A stretch of 57,661 nucleotides of DNA from an uncultured Myxococcales bacterium (lineage in GTDB: Bacteria; Myxococcota_A; UBA9042), in contig CALENB010000192.1 in assembly GCA_937910235.1 (NCBI GenBank), positions 1 through 57,661 of the forward strand, written 5' to 3'. Below are positions 17,722-26,988 of the stretch, piece after piece. Every line of letters begins with the position of its first letter. The stretch's first letter is position 1. The notes below the pieces were generated by a model. It was not told where the DNA came from. It searched no databases and saw nothing but the letters and a program-made list of their open reading frames with translations. Made by a program: the position numbers and the translations under genes.

Positions 17722-18795
17722 TCACACCTCGTCGAAGAAATAGGGCTTGAAGACCTGAATCCGCTCGTTATACGAGCTCGGATCCAAGTGGAAACACGTC
17801 GCCGCGATGCTGCTCAGCAGGCTGTTGCCATCCTGCGGGGTGAAGCAGAACCCGATGACCTCGTTGTCGTTGCGGATGGTGAGCGTCGACTCGACGATGA
17901 CGGTCTGGTTGAGAATCCGGCCGTACAGACCATGATCACGGCCAAAGGAGAACACGGACGCTGTCGAGTCTTTGTGCGTCATCGCGACCAGCTCGTCGTC
18001 TTTGAACCGACGCTTGACCTCATCGAGCGTGATCGGCGTCGTGCGGCGCAGCTGAAAGTACAGCGAGTGCATGAACTGGGTGTTGAGCTTCACCGCGCTG
18101 GAGAAGAGATTGAGCTCCTCACCTTTGGTCTGGTACAGGTGATAGGCGTCGCGCGCGTGGTGGGTGCCAAAGCGCGGATCACCATGATTGCCAACCGTCG
18201 GCGCCGGGATGAAGTCCTTGTCCTGGCTCGTATCCGTGGCGCGGCGCATGCACAGAAATCGCCCCTCGTCGAGCACGTTGGCGTCGCCGTCGAAGCCGAG
18301 CAGGCGGCACAGGATCGAGAGGTTGTGGGTGTTGCAGCTGACGACCTGGATGTACTTGCCCGTCTTGTCTTCGACCGCCGCCGCGAGCGTGTCGTCGTTG
18401 ATGCCACGGGCGTACATGTGGCCAAAGCCGAACTCTGAGCCCTGCGCGATGAAGAGGCGGTCGGGCGTCTCGTAGCGCTTGTAGACGCTCTCCTTCATCT
18501 TGAGACCGATGGGGGTGCAGTCGATCACCACGGCCGCCGTGTCGAGCGCCTCCTCAAACGTACCGACCGGCTCCATGTCGAGCGCCAGGAACGCGTCCCG
18601 ACGATCAGCGTTGACGAACAGCTCGGCGCCAGCCTGCTGCAACGCCCACACCTTCGAACGATCGGTCTTGAGGGGGGTGTGCTTGTGAAAGAGCACCCGG
18701 TCGATGCCGAGCGCCTCCTTGCTGCGCACGAGCATCGCGATGAGCGGCTCGCCGATAGTCCCTGTGCCGACGACCAAGACGTTCTTCGAGATCAT
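17722..18795 (-). CDS. type II (archaeal-type) glyceraldehyde-3-phosphate dehydrogenase homologue
   Basis: A 357-residue Rossmann dehydrogenase: dinucleotide motif VVGTGTIG (8-15), VVIDCTPIGLK, and the active-site segment YIQVVSCNTHNLS with Cys at 154, followed by MRRATD and THHARDA. These match the type II GAPDH of archaea rather than the usual bacterial type I enzyme. The frame stays open upstream, but the ATG at 18795 has GGAG seven bases before it and opens directly into the dinucleotide fold. It is upstream of and coupled to ugd. Whether it is glycolytic or a specialised sugar or aldehyde dehydrogenase cannot be decided here. Confidence 0.78.
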   Translation of the reverse strand: MISKNVLVVGTGTIGEPLIAMLVRSKEALGIDRVLFHKHTPLKTDRSKVWALQQAGAELFVNADRRDAFLALDMEPVGTFEEALDTAAVVIDCTPIGLKMKESVYKRYETPDRLFIAQGSEFGFGHMYARGINDDTLAAAVEDKTGKYIQVVSCNTHNLSILCRLLGFDGDANVLDEGRFLCMRRATDTSQDKDFIPAPTVGNHGDPRFGTHHARDAYHLYQTKGEELNLFSSAVKLNTQFMHSLYFQLRRTTPITLDEVKRRFKDDELVAMTHKDSTASVFSFGRDHGLYGRILNQTVIVESTLTIRNDNEVIGFCFTPQDGNSLLSSIAATCFHLDPSSYNERIQVFKPYFFDEV

Positions 18796-18913
18796 TGCTT
18801 CGCTCCACTTTGCGCGCTCCGGAGGCGACGCAAGACTGGCAAGACTGGGTTGTGCGACCGCGACATCGACAGCGCAAAGACGACCGGAGCGTCGGCTGTC
18901 ATGGGGCGGACGG

Positions 18914-18941
18914 AGTATAGGGTTCGAGCTTGCGGAGTCAA
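18914..18941 (-). promoter_or_regulatory. sigma70-like promoter of the GAPDH-like/ugd operon
   Basis: On the minus strand TTGACT and TATACT are 16 bp apart, a strong match to consensus, about 118 bases before the ATG at 18795. Confidence 0.7.
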
Positions 18942-19068
18942 CGCGACACGGCAGCGACCAGCGACCATCTGGCACGTGTCACGACCCACGGCCGGCGAGC
19001 CACGGAAACACGCCCGCACCGGTGGCTTTTTTGCTGTATTTTCAGGCGCTCCGGCGATCGCGCCGGGG

Positions 19069-19098
19069 TTGACGCGACCACCCTTTCGGCCGTACTCT
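19069..19098 (+). promoter_or_regulatory. candidate gyrA promoter
   Basis: TTGACG and TACTCT are separated by 18 bp, about 108 bases before the gyrA ATG. A 6-bp inverted repeat (CCGGCG-ATCG-CGCCGG, 19051-19066) sits directly upstream of the -35. The rest of 18796-19206 shows nothing coding. Confidence 0.55.
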
Positions 19099-19206
19099 CC
19101 GCGCCCGATCCGCCCTGCATCTGACAGGCCACATCCGGGACTCGCCCCGACAGGCGCGAACGGCCTCACCGCCGTTTGCGTGCCCTCCTAACCACGGCAG
19201 GAGCCC

Positions 19207-22182
19207 ATGGCTGAGACCGACTCCAACAATGAGATCGCTGAGTTGAACAACAACGCGGCGACGGGCACAACCGACTTGAGCGCCGCTGCAGAGGCAGGCG
19301 CCGCGACGGGTGATACCGGCGGCGGCAGCGGCGGCAACGGCGGCGACGGCGGTGGCGGCGACGACGGCGGCTCCATCGGCGCGCACCCATACACGATCAG
19401 CATCGAGCAGGAGATGCGCTCGAGCTACGTCGACTACGCCATGAGCGTGATCGTCGGCCGCGCCCTGCCGGACGTGCGCGATGGTCTGAAACCCGTGCAT
19501 CGTCGGGTGCTGTTCACGCAGCATCAGATGAAGAACAACTTCAACGCCGCCTACAAGAAATCAGCGCGTATCGTCGGCGATTGCATCGGCAAGTATCACC
19601 CGCACGGCGACACGGCGGTCTACGACACCTTGGTGCGGATGGCCCAGGAGTTCTCGCTGCGGGCCCCGCTCGTCGATGGCCAGGGAAACTTCGGTTCCAT
19701 CGACGGCGATCCGGCCGCGGCCATGCGGTACACCGAAGTGCGCATGACCAAGCTCGCGCACGAGCTGCTGGCCGATCTCGACAAAGAGACCGTCGACTTT
19801 CAGGACAACTACGACGGCCACGACCGCGAGCCAACCGTGCTGCCAACCCGGGTTCCCAACCTGTTGGTCAACGGCTCGAGCGGCATCGCCGTCGGCATGG
19901 CGACGAACATCCCACCACACAACATGCGCGAGATCATCGACGCGACGGTCGCCTACATCGTCGACCCGGAGATCGAGGTCGGCGAGCTGATGCAGCACGT
20001 GCACGGCCCGGATTTCCCGACCGGCGGCATTATCTATGGTCGGCAGGGCATCTACGACGCCTACACGACGGGGCGCGGCAAGCTGAAGGTGCGCGCGGTC
20101 ACGCACATCGAGCAGATGGACAAGACGGGGCGTGAGCGCATCGTCGTTGACGAGCTGCCCTACCAGGTCAACAAGGCCCGGCTCATCGAGTACATCGCGC
20201 ATCTGGTGCGCGACAAGAAGATCGAGGGCATCTCGGATCTGCGCGACGAGAGCGATCGTCACGGCATCCGCATGGTCATCGAGTGCAAGCGCGACGCCAT
20301 CGCCGAGCTGGTGCTCAATCACCTCTACCGCCTGACCAACCTGCAGACCACGTTCGGGGTGATCGCGCTGTCGATCGTCGCTGGCCAGCCGCAGGTGCTG
20401 ACGCTCAAGGAGATGATCCGCCACTTCGTCGACCATCGCCGCGAGGTGGTGACCCGCCGTTGTCTGTTTGAGCTGCGGCAGGCCGAAGCGCGCGCGCACA
20501 TCTTGGAAGGCTTGCTGATCGCCCTCGACCACCTCGACGAGGTGATCCGGCTGATCCGTGGCAGCGCCGATGGGCCGACCGCCAAAATCAAGTTGATGGA
20601 GCGCTTTGAGCTGAGCGGTCTGCAGGCCCAAGCCATCTTGGACATGCGTCTGCAGCGTTTGACCGGCTTGGAGCGCGACAAGATCAAGGCCGAGCACGAC
20701 GAGCTGATGGAGCTGATCACCTGGCTGCGTCGGGTGCTGGCCGAAGACACGCTGCTCATGGAGATCATCACCGACGAGCTCATCGCGGTGCGGGACGAGT
20801 ACGCCAACGAGCGCCGCACCAAGATCGTGGACGACCTCGGCATGCTCGCCATGGAAGACCTGATCGCGGACGACGAGCAGATCGTGACGCTGACCAACAC
20901 CGGGTACATCAAGCGCACGCCGCTGACCGAGTACCAAGCGCAGCGGCGCGGTGGTCGCGGCAAGATGGGCATGACGACGAAGGAAGACGACGTCGTCAGC
21001 GATCTCTTTGTGGCGACGGCGCATCAGCCCGTGCTGTTCTTCACGAGCAAGGGGCGCACCTTCTCACTCAAGACGTACGAGCTGCCGAAGGGGACGCGCA
21101 CGACGCGTGGCAAGCCGGTGATCAACCTGCTGCCCGTCGAGAAAGGCGAGACGATCAAGGCGCTGCTGCCGGTCAAGACCTTCGACGACCCCGACGCGTG
21201 TGTGCTGCTGGCGACGCGCTCCGGCAAGGTCAAGAAGACCGCGCTTGAGGCGTACAGTAAGATCAGGTCCACCGGCATCATCGGCATTGTGCTCGAGGAA
21301 GACGACGACGTGATCGACGCGCGGCTGGTCTACCCGAACAGCACGGTGGTGCTGGCGACCCGCGATGGCATGGCGATCCACTTCCAGAGCAGCTACGACC
21401 GCGAGTCCGGCGTGGGCTTGCGGCCGATGGGGCGGGTGACGCGCGGCGTGAAGGGCATCACCCTGCGTGAAGGGGACGAGGTCGTGAGCTTGGCGGTGCT
21501 GCACACCGACGAGCGCGTCGCGGCCAACGCCGAGCTGGGCGAAGACACGGCGGAAGACGCCGCGCTGGTCGACGAAGACGCCGTGCTGGTCGACGAAGAC
21601 GGCGTGGTGATCGAGGCCGACGGGGCGCTGGAAGCCGACGATAGCGGCAGTGAAGAGGACGAGACCGACGACGACGGCGACGCTGGCGAGATCGCGGACT
21701 TCAGCTACGTGATGCTGACGATCTCGGAGAACGGCTACGGCAAGCTCACGCCACCGCAGGCCTATCGCATCCAGCGGCGTGGCGGCATGGGCCTCATCGA
21801 CTTGAAGACACGCAAGAGCGGCGAGCCCACCAAGACCGGCAAGAGCGTCGGTATGCGTGTGGTGCGCCCCGGTAGCCAGGTGCTCGTGCTGACGGCGAGC
21901 GGCAAGCTGATTCGGACCCCGATCGATCAGATCCGTGTGGTCGGGCGCAACACAGAGGGTGTGCGGGTCATCGTGCTCGACAAGAACGAGACGGTGGTGA
22001 GCTTCGACCACATCCATGTGGACGAAGAAGAAGAGGTCACGGTGGACGCGGTCGACGCCACCGATGCCGACGACGCCGCATCCAGCGAACCACAAGACAG
22101 CGCCAGCGCGGACTCGACGGGTGCGCAAGACAGCGACGCCGACGCCGCTGCTGACACCGAATCCGACGCGAGTGAGGTCTAA
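19207..22182 (+). CDS. gyrA: DNA gyrase subunit A
   Basis: The breakage-reunion subunit of DNA gyrase. The catalytic tyrosine is at about 175 (AMRYTEV). The quinolone-resistance region reads [13 protein letters not shown], with Thr at 136 (E. coli Ser83 position) and Asp at 140. A GyrA-box QRRGGRG at about 579-585 marks it as gyrase rather than topoisomerase IV; a second related QRRGGMG lies in the pinwheel. At 991 residues it is over 100 longer than usual. The extra length is a Gly/Asn-rich N-terminal stretch of about 55, an acidic insert near 779-828 inside the C-terminal beta-pinwheel, and an acidic tail of about 50. GGAG precedes the ATG. Confidence 0.96.
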   Translation: MAETDSNNEIAELNNNAATGTTDLSAAAEAGAATGDTGGGSGGNGGDGGGGDDGGSIGAHPYTISIEQEMRSSYVDYAMSVIVGRALPDVRDGLKPVHRRVLFTQHQMKNNFNAAYKKSARIVGDCIGKYHPHGDTAVYDTLVRMAQEFSLRAPLVDGQGNFGSIDGDPAAAMRYTEVRMTKLAHELLADLDKETVDFQDNYDGHDREPTVLPTRVPNLLVNGSSGIAVGMATNIPPHNMREIIDATVAYIVDPEIEVGELMQHVHGPDFPTGGIIYGRQGIYDAYTTGRGKLKVRAVTHIEQMDKTGRERIVVDELPYQVNKARLIEYIAHLVRDKKIEGISDLRDESDRHGIRMVIECKRDAIAELVLNHLYRLTNLQTTFGVIALSIVAGQPQVLTLKEMIRHFVDHRREVVTRRCLFELRQAEARAHILEGLLIALDHLDEVIRLIRGSADGPTAKIKLMERFELSGLQAQAILDMRLQRLTGLERDKIKAEHDELMELITWLRRVLAEDTLLMEIITDELIAVRDEYANERRTKIVDDLGMLAMEDLIADDEQIVTLTNTGYIKRTPLTEYQAQRRGGRGKMGMTTKEDDVVSDLFVATAHQPVLFFTSKGRTFSLKTYELPKGTRTTRGKPVINLLPVEKGETIKALLPVKTFDDPDACVLLATRSGKVKKTALEAYSKIRSTGIIGIVLEEDDDVIDARLVYPNSTVVLATRDGMAIHFQSSYDRESGVGLRPMGRVTRGVKGITLREGDEVVSLAVLHTDERVAANAELGEDTAEDAALVDEDAVLVDEDGVVIEADGALEADDSGSEEDETDDDGDAGEIADFSYVMLTISENGYGKLTPPQAYRIQRRGGMGLIDLKTRKSGEPTKTGKSVGMRVVRPGSQVLVLTASGKLIRTPIDQIRVVGRNTEGVRVIVLDKNETVVSFDHIHVDEEEEVTVDAVDATDADDAASSEPQDSASADSTGAQDSDADAAADTESDASEV

Positions 22183-22183
22183 T

Positions 22184-23545
22184 ATGGCTGAGAACGATCA
22201 GCGACAGAGCCGGAAATCCAGGCGGAAAGATTGGCGACACAACGGCAAGGGCCCCAAACGCGGCTCGAAGGGTCCGGCGTTGCCGGCGCCGGAAGATCTG
22301 CGGCGCTACACCAACGCTTGGTCCGTGGTGCTGACACCCAACACCATCAACCTCGCCACGGCGGGGCATCCGTGGCTGTTTGGTGGCGCGATCGCCCATA
22401 GCTTCCCGCCGACGGTGCGCCAGCCGCAGGCCGGGCAGGTGTGCGCGGTGTTTGGGCCTGAGGGCGAGTACCTCGGTCACGGCTACCACAACGCAGAGAG
22501 TCAGATCCGCGTGCGGATGCTCGGCCTGAGCGTCGCGGAAGAGGCGCCAAAGAGCTTGCCAGAGCTGAGTGAGCGCGTGATCGCGGGCTTAAAGCGGGCG
22601 ACGGAGCTGAGGACGGCGATGGGCGTGCCGTCGCGCGATACCGATACGTATCGACTGGTGAACTCCGAGGGCGACGGGCTGCCGGGCTTGGTCGTGGACC
22701 GCATCGCCGATGGCGCGGTGGTCTTGATCTCGACTGCTGGCGCGGCGCGCATGAGCGACGCGGCCGTGGGCTGGCTCACGGAGAACGGCTGCACCTGGGT
22801 GGTCGTGCGCACCGCGGGAGACACGCACCCAAGTGAGGGGCTCGAGGCCGGCGTCCAGCGGCTAGAAGGCACTGTGCCCGACGAGGTCTGGCACCTGCAC
22901 CACGGCATCCGCATGCGCGCCGAGCCGAAATATGGCCAGAAAAGCGGCGTCTACACCGATCAGTTCGGCACCCACCTGGCCGTGGCGCGGTTGGCTAAGG
23001 GCCGGCGTGTGCTCGATTGCTACAGCCACGGCGGCGGCTTCGGCCTGCACGCGGCGCGATCGGGGGCCAAACACGTGCGATGCGTCGACGCGAGTCAGAA
23101 AGCGGTCGACCTCTGCACGGCCAACGCCGAGGCCAACGGGCTGAGCGGCAACATCGAGGCGTGGTGCGGTGACGCTGTGCACATGCTGCGCGACATCGCC
23201 GAGGGGATCGAAGGCGATCAGCCCGACCTGATCATCCTCGATCCGCCCAAGTTCGCGACCCGCTCCGACGTGGTGGAGGACGCGCTGCGCAAGTACGTGC
23301 ACCTCAACGCGACGGCCATGAGCGCGCTGCCGCCGGAAGGTGGCTTCCTGGTCAGCTGCTCGTGCTCGGGCCGGATCGACCTGCAGACGTTCTTGCGGAT
23401 GTTGGCGCACTCCGGGCGCAAAGCTGGTCGGCAGGTGCAGGTCCTTGAGGTGCGCGGCGCGTCAGCCGACCACCCGAGCCTGCCCGCGCACGCCGAGTCG
23501 CGTTATCTGAAGGTGGCGATCTGCCGCGTGACCAACCGCATCTAG
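22184..23545 (+). CDS. class I SAM-dependent rRNA methyltransferase (RlmI-like)
   Basis: The ATG lies one base after the gyrA stop, with a GAGG ribosome site inside the end of gyrA; the frame is open further upstream but only inside gyrA. The basic N-terminus (about 35 residues) leads into a PUA-like RNA-binding domain (AGHPWLFGGAI) and then the methyltransferase fold: motif I VLDCYSHGGGFGLHAA, motif IV LIILDPPKF, and SCSCSG. This architecture is that of RlmI, which makes m5C in 23S rRNA. The exact target site is not certain. The protein has 453 residues. Confidence 0.88.
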   Translation: MAENDQRQSRKSRRKDWRHNGKGPKRGSKGPALPAPEDLRRYTNAWSVVLTPNTINLATAGHPWLFGGAIAHSFPPTVRQPQAGQVCAVFGPEGEYLGHGYHNAESQIRVRMLGLSVAEEAPKSLPELSERVIAGLKRATELRTAMGVPSRDTDTYRLVNSEGDGLPGLVVDRIADGAVVLISTAGAARMSDAAVGWLTENGCTWVVVRTAGDTHPSEGLEAGVQRLEGTVPDEVWHLHHGIRMRAEPKYGQKSGVYTDQFGTHLAVARLAKGRRVLDCYSHGGGFGLHAARSGAKHVRCVDASQKAVDLCTANAEANGLSGNIEAWCGDAVHMLRDIAEGIEGDQPDLIILDPPKFATRSDVVEDALRKYVHLNATAMSALPPEGGFLVSCSCSGRIDLQTFLRMLAHSGRKAGRQVQVLEVRGASADHPSLPAHAESRYLKVAICRVTNRI

Positions 23546-23572
23546 GGCTGCCGCTCCTGGCTGGAGACCACC

Positions 23573-25060
23573 ATGGCCAACAACCGCTATCTGCTCGCGA
23601 TCGACCAAGGCACCACCGGCACGACGGCGCTGCTCATCGATACCCAGCTGCACATCGTGGCCAAGGTCAATCGAGAGTTTCCGCAGATTTTTCCTGAGCC
23701 GGGCTGGGTCGAGCACGATCCCGAGGCAATCTGGGCTTCGGTGACGGATTCGGTCGCGGCGGTGTTGGCTGAGTCCGGGATCGGCGGCGACGCCATCGCG
23801 GCGATCGGCATCACCAATCAGCGCGAGACGACCGTCATTTGGGACCGGGAGACGCACGCGCCGATCTACAACGCCATCGTGTGGCAGTGCCGGCGCACGG
23901 CCGATCGCTGCGCCGCGATGCGGGACGCTGGTCACGAAGCTGTGGTGCACGCGACGACGGGGCTGGTCGTCGACGCCTACTTTTCCGGCACAAAGGCGGC
24001 GTGGATCCTCGATCGGGTCGACGACGCGCGGGCGCGGGCTGAGGCGGGCGAGCTGGCCTTTGGCACCATCGACTCCTTTGTCACCTGGCGCCTGACCGGT
24101 GGCGCGGCCCATGTCACCGATCCCTCCAACGCTTCCCGCACGATGCTCTACGACATCCACAAGCGCGGCTGGAGCGAGGCCATGTGCGACCTCATCGGCG
24201 TACCCATGGCGGTGCTGCCCGAGGTCAAGCCGAGCGCCCACATCTACGGCACCACAGCGGGTGTGCCTGGCCTGCCCGATGGCATCCCGGTGGCCGGAAT
24301 CGCGGGCGATCAGCAGTCGGCGCTCTTTGGTCAGCTCTGCACCCGCGTCGGCATGGCGAAGTGCACCTATGGCACCGGCGCGTTCCTGTTGATGAACACC
24401 GGCGCAGAGGCCGTCAACTCCAACCATCGGCTGCTCACCACCGTCGCGTGGCACGTCGGCGACGAGTTCAGCTACGCGCTCGAGGGCAGCGTCTTCATCG
24501 CGGGCGCGGCGGTGCAGTGGCTGCGGGACGGACTGGACGTCATCGAGAGCGCGCCACAGATCGAAGCGCTGGCCGCGTCGGTGCCCGACACTGGCGGCGT
24601 GACGTTTGTGCCCGCGCTCGCCGGCCTCGGCGCGCCGCACTGGCGTGAGCACGCCCGCGGCATCCTGACCGGGCTGACCCGCGGCACCACACGCGCGCAC
24701 GTCGCCCGGGCGACGCTCGAGGGCATCGCGATGAGCTGCGCCGACCTGCTCGAGGCGATGGAGAAAGACCTGGGCCACCAGCTCACGGAGCTGCGGGTCG
24801 ACGGTGGCGCCTCCGCCAATAACTTACTGATGCAGATGCAAGCGGACCTGTTGGGCTGCGATGTGGTGCGTCCCGAGGTGATCGAGACGACCGCGCTGGG
24901 TGCGGCGATCCTCGCCGGCATTGGCGCTGGGATCTTTGAGAGCGTCGAGGCGGCGCGGGAGACGTGGCGCGAGCAACGCCGCTTCACGCCAGGCGCCGAC
25001 GCGGCCGCGAGCACGGCCGCGCTGCGGCGCCGTTGGGCAGACGCCGTCGCCAAAGCTTAG
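23573..25060 (+). CDS. glpK: glycerol kinase
   Basis: Phosphorylates glycerol to sn-glycerol 3-phosphate. The 495 residues match the FGGY family throughout: LLAIDQGTTGTTALL at the N-terminus, the GWVEHDPEAIW segment, ITNQRETTVIWD, the glycerol-binding region, and the C-terminal ATP-site motif RVDGGASANNLLMQMQADLL. The length is standard. GGAG lies shortly before the ATG, 27 bp after the methyltransferase stop. No glpF or glpD is in the window. The product feeds phospholipid synthesis or glycolysis. Confidence 0.96.
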   Translation: MANNRYLLAIDQGTTGTTALLIDTQLHIVAKVNREFPQIFPEPGWVEHDPEAIWASVTDSVAAVLAESGIGGDAIAAIGITNQRETTVIWDRETHAPIYNAIVWQCRRTADRCAAMRDAGHEAVVHATTGLVVDAYFSGTKAAWILDRVDDARARAEAGELAFGTIDSFVTWRLTGGAAHVTDPSNASRTMLYDIHKRGWSEAMCDLIGVPMAVLPEVKPSAHIYGTTAGVPGLPDGIPVAGIAGDQQSALFGQLCTRVGMAKCTYGTGAFLLMNTGAEAVNSNHRLLTTVAWHVGDEFSYALEGSVFIAGAAVQWLRDGLDVIESAPQIEALAASVPDTGGVTFVPALAGLGAPHWREHARGILTGLTRGTTRAHVARATLEGIAMSCADLLEAMEKDLGHQLTELRVDGGASANNLLMQMQADLLGCDVVRPEVIETTALGAAILAGIGAGIFESVEAARETWREQRRFTPGADAAASTAALRRRWADAVAKA

Positions 25061-25069
25061 GTCGCCGAT

Positions 25070-25100
25070 CCTTGGCGCACTCAGACGAGGGCCGCCAAGG
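25070..25100. terminator. possible terminator hairpin after glpK
   Basis: An 8-bp perfect stem (CCTTGGCG/CGCCAAGG) with a 15-base loop lies between two convergent genes. No T-run follows. Confidence 0.3.
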
Positions 25101-25144
25101 AGCGCTCGGGCGCGACGCGGTGATCGCAGCGATCCGTCCGCGGG

Positions 25145-25930
25145 TTAGACGAGCAACCCACGTGCCCGCGCCCAGCGCTCGAACGCGTGCGTGAGCGCCT
25201 CAAACGAGGGCACCTCGAAGTAGTCCGTCTGGATCTCGGTGGTGACAAACGGCCGCGCCGCCATCGCGTCGAGATCGAAGGGGTGCACCGTCACGCCCGG
25301 CGAGAGCGCGTGAGTCAGCTCACCGATGGAGCTGATGAGGCCAGCGCCAAACGCGCGCAGCGCTCCCTGCTCACGAATCAGACCAAACTCAACTGTGAAC
25401 CAGTAGATCCGCGCGAGCGCAGCGACGTCTGCGTCGTTCGCATCGCGCCCGGCCTCGCCGAAACGCTGAAAAAACTGGCAGAAAGCGGGCAGCGTCAGCA
25501 AAGGCACGTGGCCGAATTGGTCATGGAAGAGGTCCGGCGCTGGGGTGTAGTCCAGATCGGCGCGGCGCCGAATGAAGTCCGTCGCAGGGAACCGGCGCGT
25601 CGCCACGAGCTCGAAGAAGGGCCGCTCAGCGACCAGCCCCGCCACACGCTCCAGGCGCCAGCCCGTCAACCGGTCGAGGTTCTTGGAGAGGGTTCGCAGA
25701 CTCGGGATGCGGCCGCTCTCAAAGCCGGCGAGATCAAGGCCATCAAGCACGGGTTGGCAGGCCGAGCGAGCGAGGCGGGGCCGCTGCCGATCGTACAATA
25801 ACTGCCACGTCGCCTCTTCTTCTGCGGTATAGGTGGGGCGTGGCGGTAGTTCGTGCACGGCAAGTCCTGCGAGAGTGGGCGGCCCCTTGTAGCGATCTAC
25901 GCGCTCCGCGCCAAGTCCACGCCGCGCCAT
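25145..25930 (-). CDS. phhA: phenylalanine 4-monooxygenase (aromatic amino acid hydroxylase)
   Basis: A non-haem iron, tetrahydrobiopterin-dependent enzyme hydroxylating phenylalanine to tyrosine. The 2-His-1-Glu iron site is present: HDQFGH with His at about 136 and 141, and Glu at about 181 in YWFTVEFGLI. At 261 residues it is the short bacterial form without an ACT regulatory domain. The frame is open 90 codons further upstream, but that part reads as basic low-complexity sequence; the ATG at 25930 fits the family N-terminus. Its ribosome site is weak. No pterin dehydratase (phhB) is adjacent. Tryptophan hydroxylase activity cannot be excluded. Confidence 0.9.
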   Translation of the reverse strand: MARRGLGAERVDRYKGPPTLAGLAVHELPPRPTYTAEEEATWQLLYDRQRPRLARSACQPVLDGLDLAGFESGRIPSLRTLSKNLDRLTGWRLERVAGLVAERPFFELVATRRFPATDFIRRRADLDYTPAPDLFHDQFGHVPLLTLPAFCQFFQRFGEAGRDANDADVAALARIYWFTVEFGLIREQGALRAFGAGLISSIGELTHALSPGVTVHPFDLDAMAARPFVTTEIQTDYFEVPSFEALTHAFERWARARGLLV

Positions 25931-25999
25931 GTTCAAGGTGAATCGACGAGACAGCGCGCGGTGGTGGCGACCCTCATCCCGGTCAGCGGCTGACTTTTC

Positions 26000-26027
26000 T
26001 TGGCAGGCGCGCCGAGCGAGCCATACT
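26000..26027 (+). promoter_or_regulatory. candidate promoter for the SGNH gene pair
   Basis: TTGGCA and CATACT are 16 bp apart. The implied start lies just before GGAGGA at 26035, giving a very short leader. Confidence 0.35.
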
Positions 26028-26048
26028 CGTCCCTGGAGGATTTCGCTG

Positions 26049-26987
26049 ATGCGCCGAAGACTGCTGATACGTTTACTCGCACGTGTGCTGACCCGAGGGT
26101 TGGTGCTGACCGCGTTGCTGCTCGCGACGCCGGTGCACGCCGCCGCGCCGTTCAAAGACGCGACTCGACCGATCAAGGCCGTGGTGATTGGTGGCTCCAT
26201 CTCGATGTATTATCGGGGCAACTACGGCGACTTCCTGCAACACGGCTGCAAGAACCTTGAGGTGGTCAATCGGGCCAAAGTCGGCGCGGGTGGCCCTGCC
26301 CTCGTCAAGCAGCTGCGCAAGGCGGTGCTCGGCGACCGCAAGCTCATGGCGCAGGTGAAGGGCAAGCATCCGTGGCTGCTCTTTCAAGGTGGGCTCAACT
26401 CGGTGTTCTCGCCGGAGATGACCTCGGAGAATCTCGCCAAGATGTTCAAGCTCGCCAAGTCGAGTGACTTCCAAACCTTCGCGTTGACGCTGACGCCGTG
26501 GGGCGACGCGTCTGACAAGCGCTTTGTGGGGTTTGAAGGGGTGTTCTACGTGCGCGCGACCAAGCACATCAACCAGTTCCTGCTCGGCAAGTTGACCCCA
26601 GATCAAGCCCTGGGTGCGCGCGCGAAGGGGCGACCGCACGAGTGGATGAAGGGCGAGGTGCCCGACCGCGCGGTGGACGTCTTTCACTCCGGTCTACGCG
26701 ACGGTGGCGCGACGTTGCTGCCCGCGGCGCCGCTCGAGCGCCGTTTCTCGCACAGTCGGTATCGAAAACGTGTCAAACAACAAGCGCAGCTCGTCGCAGA
26801 GGCGCGAGCCGTGCCGCGTAACTTCCTGAAGAAGTCCTACCGCGACTTCGATCACATCCACCCCAACAGCTCCGGACACCGGCTGCTCGCCGTCGCGGTG
26901 TGCGCCAAGGCGCCGGCGTCGTGGGGTTGTGACTGCGCCCGCATCAAGCGGTCCGTATTCAAGGGCCACGTGATGGACCCGAAGTAG
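26049..26987 (+). CDS. exported SGNH/GDSL-hydrolase-like protein
   Basis: The 312-residue protein has a Sec signal peptide (hydrophobic core about 17-27, cleavage near VHA-A at 31). The ATG at 26049 has GGAGGA eight bases upstream. The SGNH residues are recognisable: Ser at about 50 in IGGSIS, Gly/Asn in GGLNS (Asn about 117), and Asp 268 with His 271 in DHIHPN. These enzymes deacylate or transfer acyl groups on polysaccharides and lipids. Its place next to a second SGNH protein and across from an MBOAT acyltransferase suggests a periplasmic role in polymer O-acylation. The substrate is unknown. Confidence 0.78.
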   Translation: MRRRLLIRLLARVLTRGLVLTALLLATPVHAAAPFKDATRPIKAVVIGGSISMYYRGNYGDFLQHGCKNLEVVNRAKVGAGGPALVKQLRKAVLGDRKLMAQVKGKHPWLLFQGGLNSVFSPEMTSENLAKMFKLAKSSDFQTFALTLTPWGDASDKRFVGFEGVFYVRATKHINQFLLGKLTPDQALGARAKGRPHEWMKGEVPDRAVDVFHSGLRDGGATLLPAAPLERRFSHSRYRKRVKQQAQLVAEARAVPRNFLKKSYRDFDHIHPNSSGHRLLAVAVCAKAPASWGCDCARIKRSVFKGHVMDPK

Positions 26988-26988
26988 C

